64,000 nt of DNA. Source: Cellulomonas sp. NS3 (GTDB taxonomy: Bacteria; Actinomycetota; Actinomycetes; Actinomycetales; Cellulomonadaceae). This document shows, one piece after another, positions 12,873 through 24,476 of this stretch. A model generated the notes under the pieces. It saw only the letters and a list, made by a program, of their open reading frames with translations, made no database searches and was not told the origin of the DNA. Location of the stretch: assembly GCF_024757985.1 (NCBI RefSeq), contig NZ_CP103289.1, positions 1 through 64,000 of the forward strand, written 5' to 3'. Position numbers and translations under genes: made by a program. Position 1 is the stretch's first letter. Each line of letters begins with the position of its first letter.

Positions 12873-12916
12873 TCCTCCCCCGCGGCAGCCGGACCCCGGT
12901 CCGGTGGTTCCACCCA

Positions 12917-12992
12917 GGGGCCATGGCGCAATTGGTAGCGCACCTGCTTTGCAAGCAGGGGGTTAGGGGTTCGAGTCCCCTTGGCTCCACCA
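12917..12992 (+). tRNA. alaT: tRNA-Ala (anticodon TGC)
   Basis: A complete cloverleaf: acceptor GGGGCCA/TGGCTCC, D-arm GCGCAATTGGTAGCGC, anticodon loop TTTGCAA in a CCTGC/GCAGG stem, and T-arm AGGGG-TTCGAGT-CCCCT. CCA is encoded (12990-12992). The mature body is 12917-12989 plus CCA. A degenerate copy of its 3' third occurs about 1.2 kb downstream (14117-14157). Confidence 0.97.
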
Positions 12993-12998
12993 GTGGTG

Positions 12999-13027
12999 AG
13001 GCCCTTTCCGTGTGTCGGAGAGGGCCT
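12999..13027 (+). terminator. Hairpin terminator after tRNA-Ala
   Basis: AGGCCCTTTCCG (12999-13010) and CGGAGAGGGCCT (13016-13027) pair over 12 positions with one mismatch around a TGTGT loop, seven bases past the tRNA CCA end. The position fits termination of the tRNA transcript. Confidence 0.65.
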
Positions 13028-13230
13028 GTGCTGTGTCACGTGCGCGGCTTTCTGCAGGGGTGGTCGTCGTTCCCCTGCCACAGGGTGTCGCGCGGATGAC
13101 CCCCGTGTCCCCCCGCTCCGGGGGTGAAGCAGCACGTTCTGCGGCAGACTCCCGGTGAGAGCTCTGCTCCTTCGTGCAGCCCCCCTTCGTGCACCCCCTC
13201 CCGCTAGCGCACCCGCCCTTGGAGGTTCCC

Positions 13231-14082
13231 GTGCCTTCCCTGTCCCGTCTGCGGCCGGTCGTGCTGGTCGTCGCTGTCGCTCTCGCCCTCACGGGGTGCG
13301 GGTTCGACACCACCATCGGCGACGGCACCAACCGTGCCCGAGCCCAGGAGATCGTCGACGACATCAAGTCCGCCGTCGAGGAGGCGCAGGCTGAGAACGC
13401 CGAGGAGACCGGGGTCTTCGGTGAGGACCCGCCGGCCGAGACGCAGGCCATCCGGACCGACACCAACACCGCCTTCGTGTACGACGAGTACCAGGCGACC
13501 CTCGAGGGTGTGATCGCCTCGTTGGACGAGTTCTGGGCCCGTGAGCTCCCCGCCACCTTCGATGCCTCGTACACCCGTCCCACCCAGTTCGTGTACTACC
13601 GTCCCGAGCAGGAGCCCGGGCCCCGTTGTGGCGACCAGGAGGCACCGGCCGAGAACGCCTTCTACTGCCCGGCCGGGGATTTCATTGCCTGGGACGAGAC
13701 CGGCCTGATGATCCCCTTCTACGTCTCCTCCGGTGATTTCGCTGCGGCGTTCGTCCTCGCCCACGAGTACGGCCACGCCATGCAGTTCCGCCTCCCGGAG
13801 CAGGAGCAGCTCGGGGTCCTCCGGGAGCTCCAGGCGGACTGCTTCGCCGGGGCGTGGGCGAGGGACGTGCAGGAGCAGGGCTTGCTGGAGGCCGGTGACC
13901 TCGACGAGGCGACGCTGGCGGTCTTCGCCGCCCGTGACGTCCCCGGCACCCCGTTCACCGACCCCCAGGCGCACGGCACAGGCTTCGAGCGCACCCGGGC
14001 CTTCGCGGACGGCTACGAGGGTGGCGCCGGCACGTGCTACCCCGCTCCGGCGGAGGACTGGGTCGTCGAGGCCCAGCAGTAG
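13231..14082 (+). CDS. Neutral zinc metallopeptidase lipoprotein (YpfJ/Zn_peptidase family)
   Basis: A predicted lipid-anchored extracytoplasmic zinc peptidase of 283 residues. The GTG at 13231 is preceded by a good TTGGAGG. The N-terminus is a lipoprotein signal with lipobox LTGC at about residue 24. The zinc-binding HExxH is HEYGH at 178-182, within FVLAHEYGHAMQFR. The upstream PRCG and FYCPAGDF stretches are characteristic of the neutral zinc metallopeptidase family. A downstream ELQADCFAGAWA segment provides the third-ligand region. The gene is alone behind the tRNA-Ala terminator and is followed by a degenerate tRNA-Ala 3' copy, so it may be cargo of an old integration. Substrates cannot be guessed from sequence. 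Confidence 0.85.
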   Translation: MPSLSRLRPVVLVVAVALALTGCGFDTTIGDGTNRARAQEIVDDIKSAVEEAQAENAEETGVFGEDPPAETQAIRTDTNTAFVYDEYQATLEGVIASLDEFWARELPATFDASYTRPTQFVYYRPEQEPGPRCGDQEAPAENAFYCPAGDFIAWDETGLMIPFYVSSGDFAAAFVLAHEYGHAMQFRLPEQEQLGVLRELQADCFAGAWARDVQEQGLLEAGDLDEATLAVFAARDVPGTPFTDPQAHGTGFERTRAFADGYEGGAGTCYPAPAEDWVVEAQQ

Positions 14083-14410
14083 TCCCCATGCCTCGGACCA
14101 CGCCGCCGACGCTGTGCCAGCAGGGGGTTGAGGGTTCGAGCCTCTGAGCTCACCGCAGGTCCGTGCCGTTCTCGCCACCACCGCGAAGCGGCTCTGGCCA
14201 CGAGGTGCAGCACTGGACGCGTTCCCCTGGCCAGGCTGCCCAGCAGCCTCGGCGGGTACATCGGGCGTGCACCCAGCCACTGCGGCCCTCGACGATCGCA
14301 GCTACCCCTTTCGGGCACTCGTGGGTGTCCGGGCGAGCAGATCCGCTCTCCGAGCGTTGCTGGTGCCGCGATCGCTTGGTTCGCTGGAGCGAACCAGGGG
14401 AAGGCTGCGT
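14083..14410. other. Gene-free spacer containing a tRNA-Ala remnant
   Basis: These 328 bp between the metallopeptidase and the LQRSAGN protein show no supportable gene. The notable content is the tRNA-Ala 3' copy at 14117-14157 and a good ribosome binding site (AGGGGAAGG, 14397-14405) for the next gene. No clear promoter is visible. Confidence 0.6.
14117..14157 (+). repeat. Degenerate duplicate of the tRNA-Ala 3' end (att-like)
   Basis: The sequence from GCCAGCAGGGGGTT through AGGGTTCGAG to CTCACCGCAG follows the tRNA-Ala 3' third (anticodon stem, variable loop, T-arm, acceptor) with roughly four in five bases identical, by eye. The remainder of a tRNA is absent. Such a 3' duplicate is what a tRNA-targeting integrase leaves at the far edge of an element. 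No integrase gene lies between the copies, so the element, if real, is decayed. Confidence 0.5.
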
Positions 14411-15850
14411 ATGCCCGCCGACCGAGATGCAGTGGACGTGCGCCGCTCCGCGACGACCGTGTCCGCCCACGTCGCACGCGCTCCGGCGCCCGCGACGTCG
14501 GACACGGCTACGGTCTCGAGCCTTCTGGGCGTGTCTTCCGTGCGCGGTACCGCCGGCCGGACGGGTGCGGAGGGCGACCATGTGCCGGGCCGGGTCCGGG
14601 TGGTCGGCCTCAGCCGTGACCTCTCCGGGCCCAGGGGCATGACGCACCTGCAGCGCAGCGCCGGGAACGGGGCTGTGAGTCGACTGGTCGCGGCGCACTC
14701 CGTTGTGCAACGTCAGGACGTCGACAGCGCGGGCACGCTGGACGAGCGGTACCAGTCAGCGCTGCGCTCCGCTGACTCCACCGGCGACTATCGGACGGCG
14801 GCCGAGCTCCTCAACGGGTTCAGTCGCGACGACATCGCCAGCAGGCTCGCCGCTCTCACCGACGAGCAGGTGTCCTACTTGCACCTCGGCGCCACCGGCA
14901 ACCCCAACGTCGGACCGGGGTCCCAGGTCGCCCAGCTCACGGCCCCCGGCGAGCCGCGGGCCTCCACCGTCGGCCCCACGAGCAGCACAGGCACGACGTC
15001 CGCGGGTCCGGCACAAGGATCTGTGCCCGCTGCGACAGGCCTCACACCGGAGCAGATCGCCGCGATGACGCCGACCGAGCGGATGATCGAGGCCTTCGCG
15101 CGCGCCCGCATCGACACGGCACTGCGCGAGAGGCTCCTTCAGGTGTTCACACCGGAGACCTTTGTCGTCGCCGTCGTGTCGTTCCTCATCGCCTTCGGGG
15201 CGTCGCAGGTCACGCCCGTCGGCTGGGCGGCGGACGTGGCGATCCTGCTCACCGTCGTCTTCACGGGTGTCGCGCTGCTGCGTGCGATCGACCACCTCAT
15301 GGGCTTTGCGGCAGCGCGGAATGCGACGACGGAGGCGGACCTCGACGCGGCAGGCATGGAGTTCTCGCACGCCGTCGCCGGCCTCTCGGTCGACGCCCTG
15401 ATCCTGCTCCTCACGCGTCGCATCGCGCCGGCCGCGGGCGGCGGCGGTCCACCGCCCGCGCTGTCGGGCTTCGTCTTCGCGGGGCGCAACGGAGAGCTCG
15501 TGATGATCGCGGTCGACACGGTGCCGGTCGCGGTGGCCGGGGAGGTGGGCATCGCCAGCGGCGGGCTCATGTCGATGTCCGGACGCGGCGGTCGTCGTGG
15601 TGGCGGTCATGACGACGACCACGACGAGTACGAGGACATGCCGCGCCGTACACGGATCAGCGACGGCAACAAGTCCGAGCTCCAGGAGTCCGGCTGGCTC
15701 AGGGGACGGCTGCCCGACGTCGAACGGCGCCGGGAGTTCATGGAGTGGCTCCAGCGCGGGCACGAGATCGGGGAGCCTCACCAGCACCTGCGTCCCGGAT
15801 CCCGGGAGGCTGAGGCCGCGCTCCGCGACTTCCTGCTCGAGAACCCGTGA
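14411..15850 (+). CDS. Large protein with LQRSAGN motif and two TM helices (possible injection-system or polymorphic-toxin-type cargo)
   Basis: 479 residues from the ATG at 14411, chosen because AGGGGAAGG sits 6 bases upstream; an in-frame ATG at 14267 is less likely. The N-terminal ~100 residues are low-complexity and contain LQRSAGNGAV at 80-89 followed by VVQRQ (98-102). Similar LQRxAGNxAV tags are, to my knowledge, frequent in actinobacterial proteins associated with extracellular contractile injection systems and DUF4157. Residues about 205-245 form a linker. Two hydrophobic helices follow at about 250-297 (VVAVVSFLIAFGASQV and VAILLTVVFTGVALL), with further hydrophobic and glycine-rich segments up to about 395. 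A charged C-terminal domain ends HLRPGSREAEAALRDFLLENP minus its last residues. No known catalytic motif is recognised. A second protein with the same tag lies at 42720-43883. Confidence 0.7.
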   Translation: MPADRDAVDVRRSATTVSAHVARAPAPATSDTATVSSLLGVSSVRGTAGRTGAEGDHVPGRVRVVGLSRDLSGPRGMTHLQRSAGNGAVSRLVAAHSVVQRQDVDSAGTLDERYQSALRSADSTGDYRTAAELLNGFSRDDIASRLAALTDEQVSYLHLGATGNPNVGPGSQVAQLTAPGEPRASTVGPTSSTGTTSAGPAQGSVPAATGLTPEQIAAMTPTERMIEAFARARIDTALRERLLQVFTPETFVVAVVSFLIAFGASQVTPVGWAADVAILLTVVFTGVALLRAIDHLMGFAAARNATTEADLDAAGMEFSHAVAGLSVDALILLLTRRIAPAAGGGGPPPALSGFVFAGRNGELVMIAVDTVPVAVAGEVGIASGGLMSMSGRGGRRGGGHDDDHDEYEDMPRRTRISDGNKSELQESGWLRGRLPDVERRREFMEWLQRGHEIGEPHQHLRPGSREAEAALRDFLLENP

Positions 15851-15940
15851 CGTGCGGGAGCTGCTCGGGGTCCGTCCGGCTCACCCCGTCGGCTCTTGCC
15901 GCTGGACGCGACCGGTGGCCGTGACGCATCCTCACACCAC

Positions 15941-15981
15941 GGAGGGCCGCTCCCGGGGGTGAGTCCCGGGAGCGGCCCTCC
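15941..15981. terminator. Strong bidirectional terminator
   Basis: A perfect 17-bp inverted repeat, GGAGGGCCGCTCCCGGG (15941-15957) against its complement (15965-15981), flanks a 7-base loop. Imperfect CAC/GTG extensions lie outside. It sits between two convergent genes, the LQRSAGN protein (plus) and the GH9 cellulase (minus), so it can serve both. Confidence 0.8.
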
Positions 15982-16030
15982 GCTGTGTGCTGCCGCCCGC
16001 GCCGGCGTGATCCTGACGCGGACGCCAGGT

Positions 16031-19474
<3,444 letters not shown>

Positions 19475-20404
19475 TCAGAGGGTCCCGCGGTCCGTCCGGT
19501 CCTCGTCGCCCGTGCGGTCGGGCGCCGTCTCGACCACCGGGTCGGGGATCTCGCCCGTCGCCGGGACGATCGGAGCGACGGCCGTCGTGTCCGTCAGCTC
19601 CTCGTCCGCGCCGCCGAGGCCCGCGTCGGGCTTCTTCGACGCCGAGCGGCGCGTCGTCGCCTTCTTCGTGGCCTCGCTGACCTTCTCGGTGAGGTCCTCG
19701 CGCGCCTCGGTGACCTTCTCGGCCGCCCGCTGCGCCGCCTCGCGGCTCTTCGCGACCGTCACGCCCGCCGCCTCGCCGACGGCCTCCGCGGCGCCGCCCA
19801 CGCGGTCCGTGAGGTCCTCACGGGCATCGTGCGCCCGGGTGCGGAGCCCGTTGCTCGACGTGTCGGCCGACGTCGGCTCCCACGGCTCGGCCCACGGGTC
19901 GGTCTGCGCGCGCGAGCGGGTCCACGCGGCGAACGCCGCCCCGGCACCGGCGACGCCCGCGAGGATCCAGAAGATCTTCGCCCCGCGATGCGACTTCTGC
20001 GGTGCGGTGGCCTCGGCGGCCTTCTCCGCGATGGCGCCCGCCTTGACGGCGGCGGCGTTCACGGCGGCGACGACGCTCGGGATGAGCTCGTCGACGAGCT
20101 TGTCGTGCGCGGTGTCGATCGCGGGCGACGCGGCCTCGGCGGCGCGCTCCACGCGCGGGACGGCGGCCTTGAGGCTCTCCTTGTAGAGGTGCTCGATGCG
20201 CGGCACGATCCACTCGAGCGCGGCCTCGGCCTTGGGCGTGCCCCACTCCTTGGCGTGCGCGGCGACTCCTGCGGCCTGTCCGGCTGCCTCGGCGGCCTGG
20301 ACCTTCGCGGCGGCGGCGAGCACAGCCGCCTTCTCTGCGGCCTGGAGCTTGAGCTTGTCCGTGTCCACGGACTCGAGATTCGGGCGTCGGATGGCGAAGG
20401 TCAT
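19475..20404 (-). CDS. Coiled-coil single-pass membrane protein, unknown function
   Basis: A 309-residue protein starting MTFAIRRPNLESVDTDKL. Residues 15-150 are Ala/Glu/Lys-rich amphipathic helix. A short hydrophobic helix, IFWILAGVAGAGAAFAAW, lies at about 165-182. The C-terminal half is again Ala/Glu/Arg helical, with repeated segments of the form AREDLTDRV and AREDLTEKV, and ends in an acidic tail. The overall look is that of stress- or envelope-associated coiled-coil proteins such as YtxH-like families, but I do not recognise a specific family. It is transcribed away from the neighbouring ppiA gene. The ATG at 20404 was preferred because the conserved-looking sequence begins there. Confidence 0.75.
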   Translation of the reverse strand: MTFAIRRPNLESVDTDKLKLQAAEKAAVLAAAAKVQAAEAAGQAAGVAAHAKEWGTPKAEAALEWIVPRIEHLYKESLKAAVPRVERAAEAASPAIDTAHDKLVDELIPSVVAAVNAAAVKAGAIAEKAAEATAPQKSHRGAKIFWILAGVAGAGAAFAAWTRSRAQTDPWAEPWEPTSADTSSNGLRTRAHDAREDLTDRVGGAAEAVGEAAGVTVAKSREAAQRAAEKVTEAREDLTEKVSEATKKATTRRSASKKPDAGLGGADEELTDTTAVAPIVPATGEIPDPVVETAPDRTGDEDRTDRGTL

Positions 20405-20636
20405 GTCCACTCCCCGGTTCTGCGGCTGGGTCGGCTGCGTTAGCCCCACACTCTGCCACCAGACCGGTCGACACGCAGGTCCCGGGCCCGAACGGGCGCC
20501 GCCGCGGCCGCGGTCCTGGCCTGGGTGTTCGCCGCCGGCGTACCCCTAGCGCGCTCGTGCTCGCCCCCGCGAGGGCACGCCTGGGCGGCTGCCCGCTCCC
20601 CGCGCAGGCGCGCCGCTGCGTGGGAAGATGGGCGGC

Positions 20637-21176
20637 ATGTTCGCGACACTGCACACGACCGCCGGTGACATCCGGATCGAGCTCTTCCCGAACCACGCGC
20701 CGAAGACGGTGGAGAACTTCACCGGCCTCGCGACCGGGAGCAAGGCGTGGAAGGACCCGAAGACGGGCGCGGAGAGCAGCGCGCCGCTGTACGACGGCGT
20801 CATCTTCCACCGCGTGATCCCCGGCTTCATGATCCAGGGCGGCGACCCGCTCGGCACCGGCACGGGCGGCCCGGGCTACAGCTTCGACGACGAGATCCAC
20901 CCCGAGCTGCAGTTCGGCGAGCCGTACCTGCTCGCGATGGCGAACGCCGGCCTGCGCCGCGACCCGATCACCGGCAAGACCGGCGGCACCAACGGCTCGC
21001 AGTTCTTCGTCACGGTCGTCCCGACGCCGCACCTGAACGGCAAGCACACCATCTTCGGCAAGGTCGCGGACGACGCGAGCCGCAAGGTCGTCGACACGAT
21101 CGCCGCGACGCCCACGAGCCGCGGCGACCGCCCTGTCGAGGACGTCGTCATCAGCTCGGTCACGATCGAGGACTGA
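20637..21176 (+). CDS. ppiA: Cyclophilin-type peptidyl-prolyl cis-trans isomerase
   Basis: A 179-residue cytoplasmic cyclophilin that speeds proline isomerisation during folding. Recognisable elements are GDIRIELFPNHAPKTVENF, the catalytic arginine/phenylalanine segment VIFHRVIPGFMIQGGDP, NGSQFFVTVVPTPHLNGKH and the closing TIFGKV. The start is taken at the ATG 20637, because the only purine-rich site (GGGAAG, 20622-20627) is about 10 bases from it but directly abuts the alternative ATG at 20628. Its place before a rhomboid gene, crgA and the pkn cluster matches the conserved actinobacterial layout near dnaA. Confidence 0.95.
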   Translation: MFATLHTTAGDIRIELFPNHAPKTVENFTGLATGSKAWKDPKTGAESSAPLYDGVIFHRVIPGFMIQGGDPLGTGTGGPGYSFDDEIHPELQFGEPYLLAMANAGLRRDPITGKTGGTNGSQFFVTVVPTPHLNGKHTIFGKVADDASRKVVDTIAATPTSRGDRPVEDVVISSVTIED

Positions 21177-21193
21177 GCGGTCCCGATCCCCGC

Positions 21194-22057
21194 ATGAGCG
21201 CCGACCAGCCTGCCGCTGCGCCCACCGGCCCGCCCGAGGGTCCGCCCGTCTGCCCGCGTCACCCGGACCGTGTGTCCTACGTGCGCTGCCAGCGGTGCGG
21301 CCGTCCGACGTGCCCCGAGTGCCAGCGGCAGGCTGCCGTCGGCGTCCAGTGCGTCGACTGCGTCGCCGAGGCCGCGCGCGCGACGCCCGCGAACCGGACG
21401 ATCTTCGGCGGGACGGTCCGCGCCGGCCGCCCGGTCGTGACGATCGCCATCATCGCGGTGTGCGTCGTGAGCTACGTGCTCCAGCAGGTCAGCTCCGAGT
21501 GGACGCTGCGGTGGGCGTTCTGGCCGGCGGCCGGCGAGGTCGAGCCGTGGCGGTTCCTGACGGTCGCGTTCCTGCACTCCCCCGCCGGCGTCATCCACAT
21601 CGTCTTCAACATGCTCGCGCTGTGGATGGTCGGTCCGTTCCTCGAGCAGGCCCTCGGCCGCGCACGGTTCGCGGCTCTGTACGGCCTGAGCGCCGTGGCC
21701 GGCTCGGTCGGCGTGCTGCTGCTCGCGTCGCCGCTCGAGCAGTCCTGGTACACCCTCACCGTGGGCGCCTCGGGCGCCGTCTTCGGGCTGTTCGGCGCGG
21801 TGTTCGTCGTGATGCGCCGGATGCGGCGGGACGTCCGCGGCATCGCGGTGGTGATCGGCCTGAACATCGTCATCGGCTTCGTGCTGCCCGACATCGCGTG
21901 GCAGGCCCACCTCGGCGGGCTCGTCGTCGGCGCCGCGCTCGCCGCGGCCTTCGCCTACGCCCCGCGGGAGCGGCGCACCGCCGTCACCGTCGGTGCCCCT
22001 GTGCTGGTCGGGCTGCTCCTCGTGGGGCTCGCGTTCGCGAAGTACGCCCTGGTCTGA
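21194..22057 (+). CDS. Rhomboid family intramembrane serine protease
   Basis: A 287-residue membrane protease that cleaves transmembrane substrates. The N-terminus (about 15-55) is a cysteine/histidine-rich zinc-finger-like module (CPRHPDRVSYVRCQRC, then CPEC and CVDC). Six hydrophobic segments follow. The catalytic serine is Ser193 in VGASGAVFGLFG and the partner histidine is His239 in AHLGGLVVGA. An HIVFNMLALW segment in TM2 supplies the usual oxyanion-side histidine/asparagine. It starts 17 bp after ppiA, so the two are probably cotranscribed. Actinobacterial rhomboids next to ppiA usually have this N-terminal finger. Substrates are unknown. Confidence 0.93.
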   Translation: MSADQPAAAPTGPPEGPPVCPRHPDRVSYVRCQRCGRPTCPECQRQAAVGVQCVDCVAEAARATPANRTIFGGTVRAGRPVVTIAIIAVCVVSYVLQQVSSEWTLRWAFWPAAGEVEPWRFLTVAFLHSPAGVIHIVFNMLALWMVGPFLEQALGRARFAALYGLSAVAGSVGVLLLASPLEQSWYTLTVGASGAVFGLFGAVFVVMRRMRRDVRGIAVVIGLNIVIGFVLPDIAWQAHLGGLVVGAALAAAFAYAPRERRTAVTVGAPVLVGLLLVGLAFAKYALV

Positions 22058-22079
22058 CCCGATTTCCCCAACGTTCCGC

Positions 22080-22127
22080 ACAGGTGGTGAATTACACCTG
22101 TGTAGTTGTCCACAGAGATGTCCACCG
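22080..22127. promoter_or_regulatory. Inverted repeat and DnaA box between rhomboid gene and crgA
   Basis: ACAGGTG (22080-22086) and CACCTGT (22095-22101) form a 7-bp inverted repeat with an A/T-rich 8-base spacer. A perfect DnaA box TTGTCCACA follows at 22106-22114, and an ATGTCCACC near match lies at 22118-22126. The region lies past the 3' ends of both flanking genes, so a promoter role is unlikely. Protein binding (DnaA) is inferred only. Confidence 0.4.
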
Positions 22128-22316
22128 CTGGGGACGAAGAACACGTTGCCGCAGGTCAGGGCGCTGAAAACGTCCTATGACCGAGGATCTGCCTGTGGGT
22201 TCCGGTCGCGTGCGTGGGGACGGATGGGGCATTCGTGGGGAACGTCGCCCGCCGACCTGTCGAGGGCGACGCGGGCCGCCGACGCACACCTCCGTCGGGC
22301 CGCGAGGCCTAGAGGC

Positions 22317-22562
22317 TCAGCGCCAGCGCGTCGTGAGGGCGAAGCCCGCGAGGATCAGGGCGAAGCCGATCGCGAGGTTCCACTGCCCGATGCCCGGGAC
22401 GGGGTACTCCGAACGCATGATGTACGTGACGACGATCCACACGAGGCCGAGGATCATCAGGCCGAGCATCACGGGCACCAGCCACCGCGGGCTCACCTGG
22501 GGGCCGCTTGCGGCGGGCGGCGGCGTGTAGGCCGCCTTCTTGCGGTTCTTCGACTCGGGCAC
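22317..22562 (-). CDS. crgA: Cell division protein CrgA
   Basis: CrgA is a small actinobacterial membrane protein that helps recruit divisome components and, in Streptomyces, restrains septation. The 81-residue product starts at GTG 22562 (MPESKNRKKAAY). It has a short basic cytoplasmic N-terminus, then two transmembrane helices (about 28-50 and 57-77) separated by the tight RSEYPVPGIGQWN loop typical of the family, and ends TTRWR. It is transcribed divergently from the DUF881 gene with 101 bp between them, which must hold both promoters. Position and sequence fit the conserved cluster. Confidence 0.93.
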   Translation of the reverse strand: MPESKNRKKAAYTPPPAASGPQVSPRWLVPVMLGLMILGLVWIVVTYIMRSEYPVPGIGQWNLAIGFALILAGFALTTRWR

Positions 22563-22663
22563 GGCTGCTCCTGTTCCAGCGGTACGGCAGGCCGGGGCAC
22601 GTCGGCACCGACCCGCCAGAATGTGGCTTAGCGTAGTGGCGAGATCGCCGGAGAGGAGCACGA

Positions 22664-23512
22664 GTGCCCGACCACCCGCACCGTGCTGCCCGTGCCGCGC
22701 GCGGCACGCTGTCCGTCGCGCTCGTCCTCGCGCTGGCCGGGGCCCTGTTCGCGGCGAACGCGCGGCTGGCCCGGACGACGGGGGAGCGGCACCCGCAGGA
22801 CCTCGCCGGGCTCGCCCAGGTCGAGGAGCGCCGGCTCGGCGTCCTGCTCGACGAGGTCGCGACGCTGCGCTCGGACGTCGAGCGCCTCACGGCCGCCCAG
22901 GCCGAGCTCGACGGCATCGTGATCGAGCCCTTGGCACCGGCCGCGGAGCTCGAGGCCGGCCTCGTGCCCGTGACCGGGCCCGGGCTGATCGTCGAGCTCG
23001 AGGACGCCCCGGCGGACGCCGCGCGGCCCACGTCGGTCCGCCCCGACGACCTCGTCGTGCACCAGCAGGACCTCCAGGCGGTCATCAACGCGCTGTGGGC
23101 GGGTGGCGCCGAGGCGATGGGCCTCATGGACCAGCGGGTGATCTCGACGAGCGCGTTCCAGTGCATCGGCAACGTGCTCTCGCTGCACGGCCAGCCGTAC
23201 TCGCCGCCGTACGTGGTGCGGGCCGTCGGCGACCCCGCCGCGCTGCGCCGCGCGCTCTACGCGTCCCCGGAGATCCAGAACTACCTGCGTTACGTCGACG
23301 CGGTCGGCCTCGGCTGGTCCGTGACCGTCGCGTCGGACCCGCTGACCCTGCCCGCGTACGAGGGCGCGACCGAGCTCGAGCACGCGCGCGTCCCCGAGGG
23401 CACCGAGGTGCTGCCCGGGCTGCCCGACGGCGGGACCGCCGACGCGCGGGACGGCGACGACGCGCGCGACGACGAGCAGGACCGCGCGGCGCGGGCGGAG
23501 GACTCCGCGTGA
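22664..23512 (+). CDS. DUF881 family membrane protein
   Basis: 282 residues from GTG 22664, behind a strong GAGAGGAG. A short N-terminal signal-anchor (LSVALVLALAGALFAANARL) is followed by a coiled-coil segment (about 60-85) and then the DUF881 domain, with VTGPGLIVELEDAP, QDLQAVINALWAGGAEAMGL and the typical CIGNVLSLHGQPYSPPYVV. The C-terminal ~40 residues are acidic low-complexity. DUF881 genes are conserved between crgA and the sortase in actinobacteria, and an envelope or division role is inferred. The stop overlaps the next gene's GTG start, giving coupled translation. Confidence 0.9.
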   Translation: MPDHPHRAARAARGTLSVALVLALAGALFAANARLARTTGERHPQDLAGLAQVEERRLGVLLDEVATLRSDVERLTAAQAELDGIVIEPLAPAAELEAGLVPVTGPGLIVELEDAPADAARPTSVRPDDLVVHQQDLQAVINALWAGGAEAMGLMDQRVISTSAFQCIGNVLSLHGQPYSPPYVVRAVGDPAALRRALYASPEIQNYLRYVDAVGLGWSVTVASDPLTLPAYEGATELEHARVPEGTEVLPGLPDGGTADARDGDDARDDEQDRAARAEDSA

Positions 23513-24315
23513 GCGTCGAGGCCCCGACCCGGTCGAACCCCCGGCACAGCCGTTCGAGCACGTCGTCGCGCGGCCGCTCGGCGGCGTTCGGGCTCCTCGG
23601 CGTCCTCGGCGAGCTGCTCATCACGCTCGGTGTGCTGCTGCTCGCGTTCCTCGTCTGGCAGCTGTGGTGGACCGACGTGGTCGGCAACCGCGCGCAGGCG
23701 GACATCGTCCAGGAGCTCGACTGGGACGTCGCGCCCACGGCCCCGACGCCGGGCGCGACCGAGGGGCCGACCGAGCCCGTCGGTCCCGTCGTCGCGGCGC
23801 CGCGCCGCGACGAGCCGCCCGTCGCCGCCGAGCCCGACCACGCGACGACGTTCGCGACGATCCAGGTGCCGCGGTGGGTCGGCGAGCCCGAGCGCCCGAT
23901 CAGCCAGGGCGTCGAGCGCGACAGCGTGCTCGACGTGCTCGGCATCGGCCACTACCCGGGGACCGCGATGCCCGGCGCCGTCGGCAACTTCGCGATGGCC
24001 GGCCACCGCACCACGTACGCGAAGCCGTTCAACCGGGTCGCCGAGCTCCAGGCCGGCGACCCGCTCGTGGTCCGCACCGCCGACACCTGGTACGTGTACC
24101 GCGTGACGTCGACCGAGATCGTCACGCCCGCGCAGACCGAGGTCGTCGCCCCCGTCCCCGGCGACCCGGGTGCCGCGCCGACCGAGCGGTTCATCACCCT
24201 GACCACGTGCCACCCGATGTTCTCCGCGCGCGAGCGGTTCATCGTGCACGGGACGCTCGACTACTGGGCACCCGTCGCGGACGGCATCCCGGCCGAACTC
24301 CTCGGAGGCGCATGA
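23509..24315 (+). CDS. srtE: Class E sortase
   Basis: A 268-residue transpeptidase that attaches surface proteins to peptidoglycan; class E enzymes prefer LAxTG-type signals. An N-terminal membrane anchor (about 26-50, LGELLITLGVLLLAFLVWQL) is followed by a ~60-residue Pro/Ala linker. The catalytic domain follows, with His166 in GNFAMAGHRTTY, Cys234 in ITLTTCHPMF and Arg243 in SARERF. It starts at GTG 23509 inside the DUF881 stop and its stop overlaps the next start, so DUF881, sortase, the small membrane protein and pabA read as one operon. No LAxTG substrate gene is obvious beside it. Confidence 0.93.
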   Translation: MSVEAPTRSNPRHSRSSTSSRGRSAAFGLLGVLGELLITLGVLLLAFLVWQLWWTDVVGNRAQADIVQELDWDVAPTAPTPGATEGPTEPVGPVVAAPRRDEPPVAAEPDHATTFATIQVPRWVGEPERPISQGVERDSVLDVLGIGHYPGTAMPGAVGNFAMAGHRTTYAKPFNRVAELQAGDPLVVRTADTWYVYRVTSTEIVTPAQTEVVAPVPGDPGAAPTERFITLTTCHPMFSARERFIVHGTLDYWAPVADGIPAELLGGA

Positions 24316-24476
24316 TGTACGGATGGCTGTGGCGGCACCTGCCGGGCCCGGCGCCGGTGCGCGTCGTGATCCTCACGGCCGCGGCCCTGGCCGTGCTCGC
24401 CGCGTGCTTCCTGTGGGTGTTCCCGGCGATCGCGCCGTTCATGCCGTTCAACGACACGACTGTGGGTGAGGGATGA
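24312..24476 (+). CDS. Small single-helix membrane protein
   Basis: 54 residues from the ATG at 24312 (MMYGWLWRHLPGPAPVRVV), with one hydrophobic helix at about 18-40 and a short polar tail ending in GEG. It overlaps the sortase stop at its start and the pabA start at its end (ATGA), which strongly supports that it is a real, coupled gene. Small proteins of this look occur between sortase and pabA in related genomes, to my recollection. Function is unknown. Confidence 0.7.
   Translation: MMYGWLWRHLPGPAPVRVVILTAAALAVLAACFLWVFPAIAPFMPFNDTTVGEG

Noticed and set aside
12797-13135. Minus-strand frame containing GTRTPNPLLAKQVRYQL
   Set aside because: It is the antisense of tRNA-Ala, a common false annotation; the same holds for the frame ending SQGDSNP at 12963-13583.
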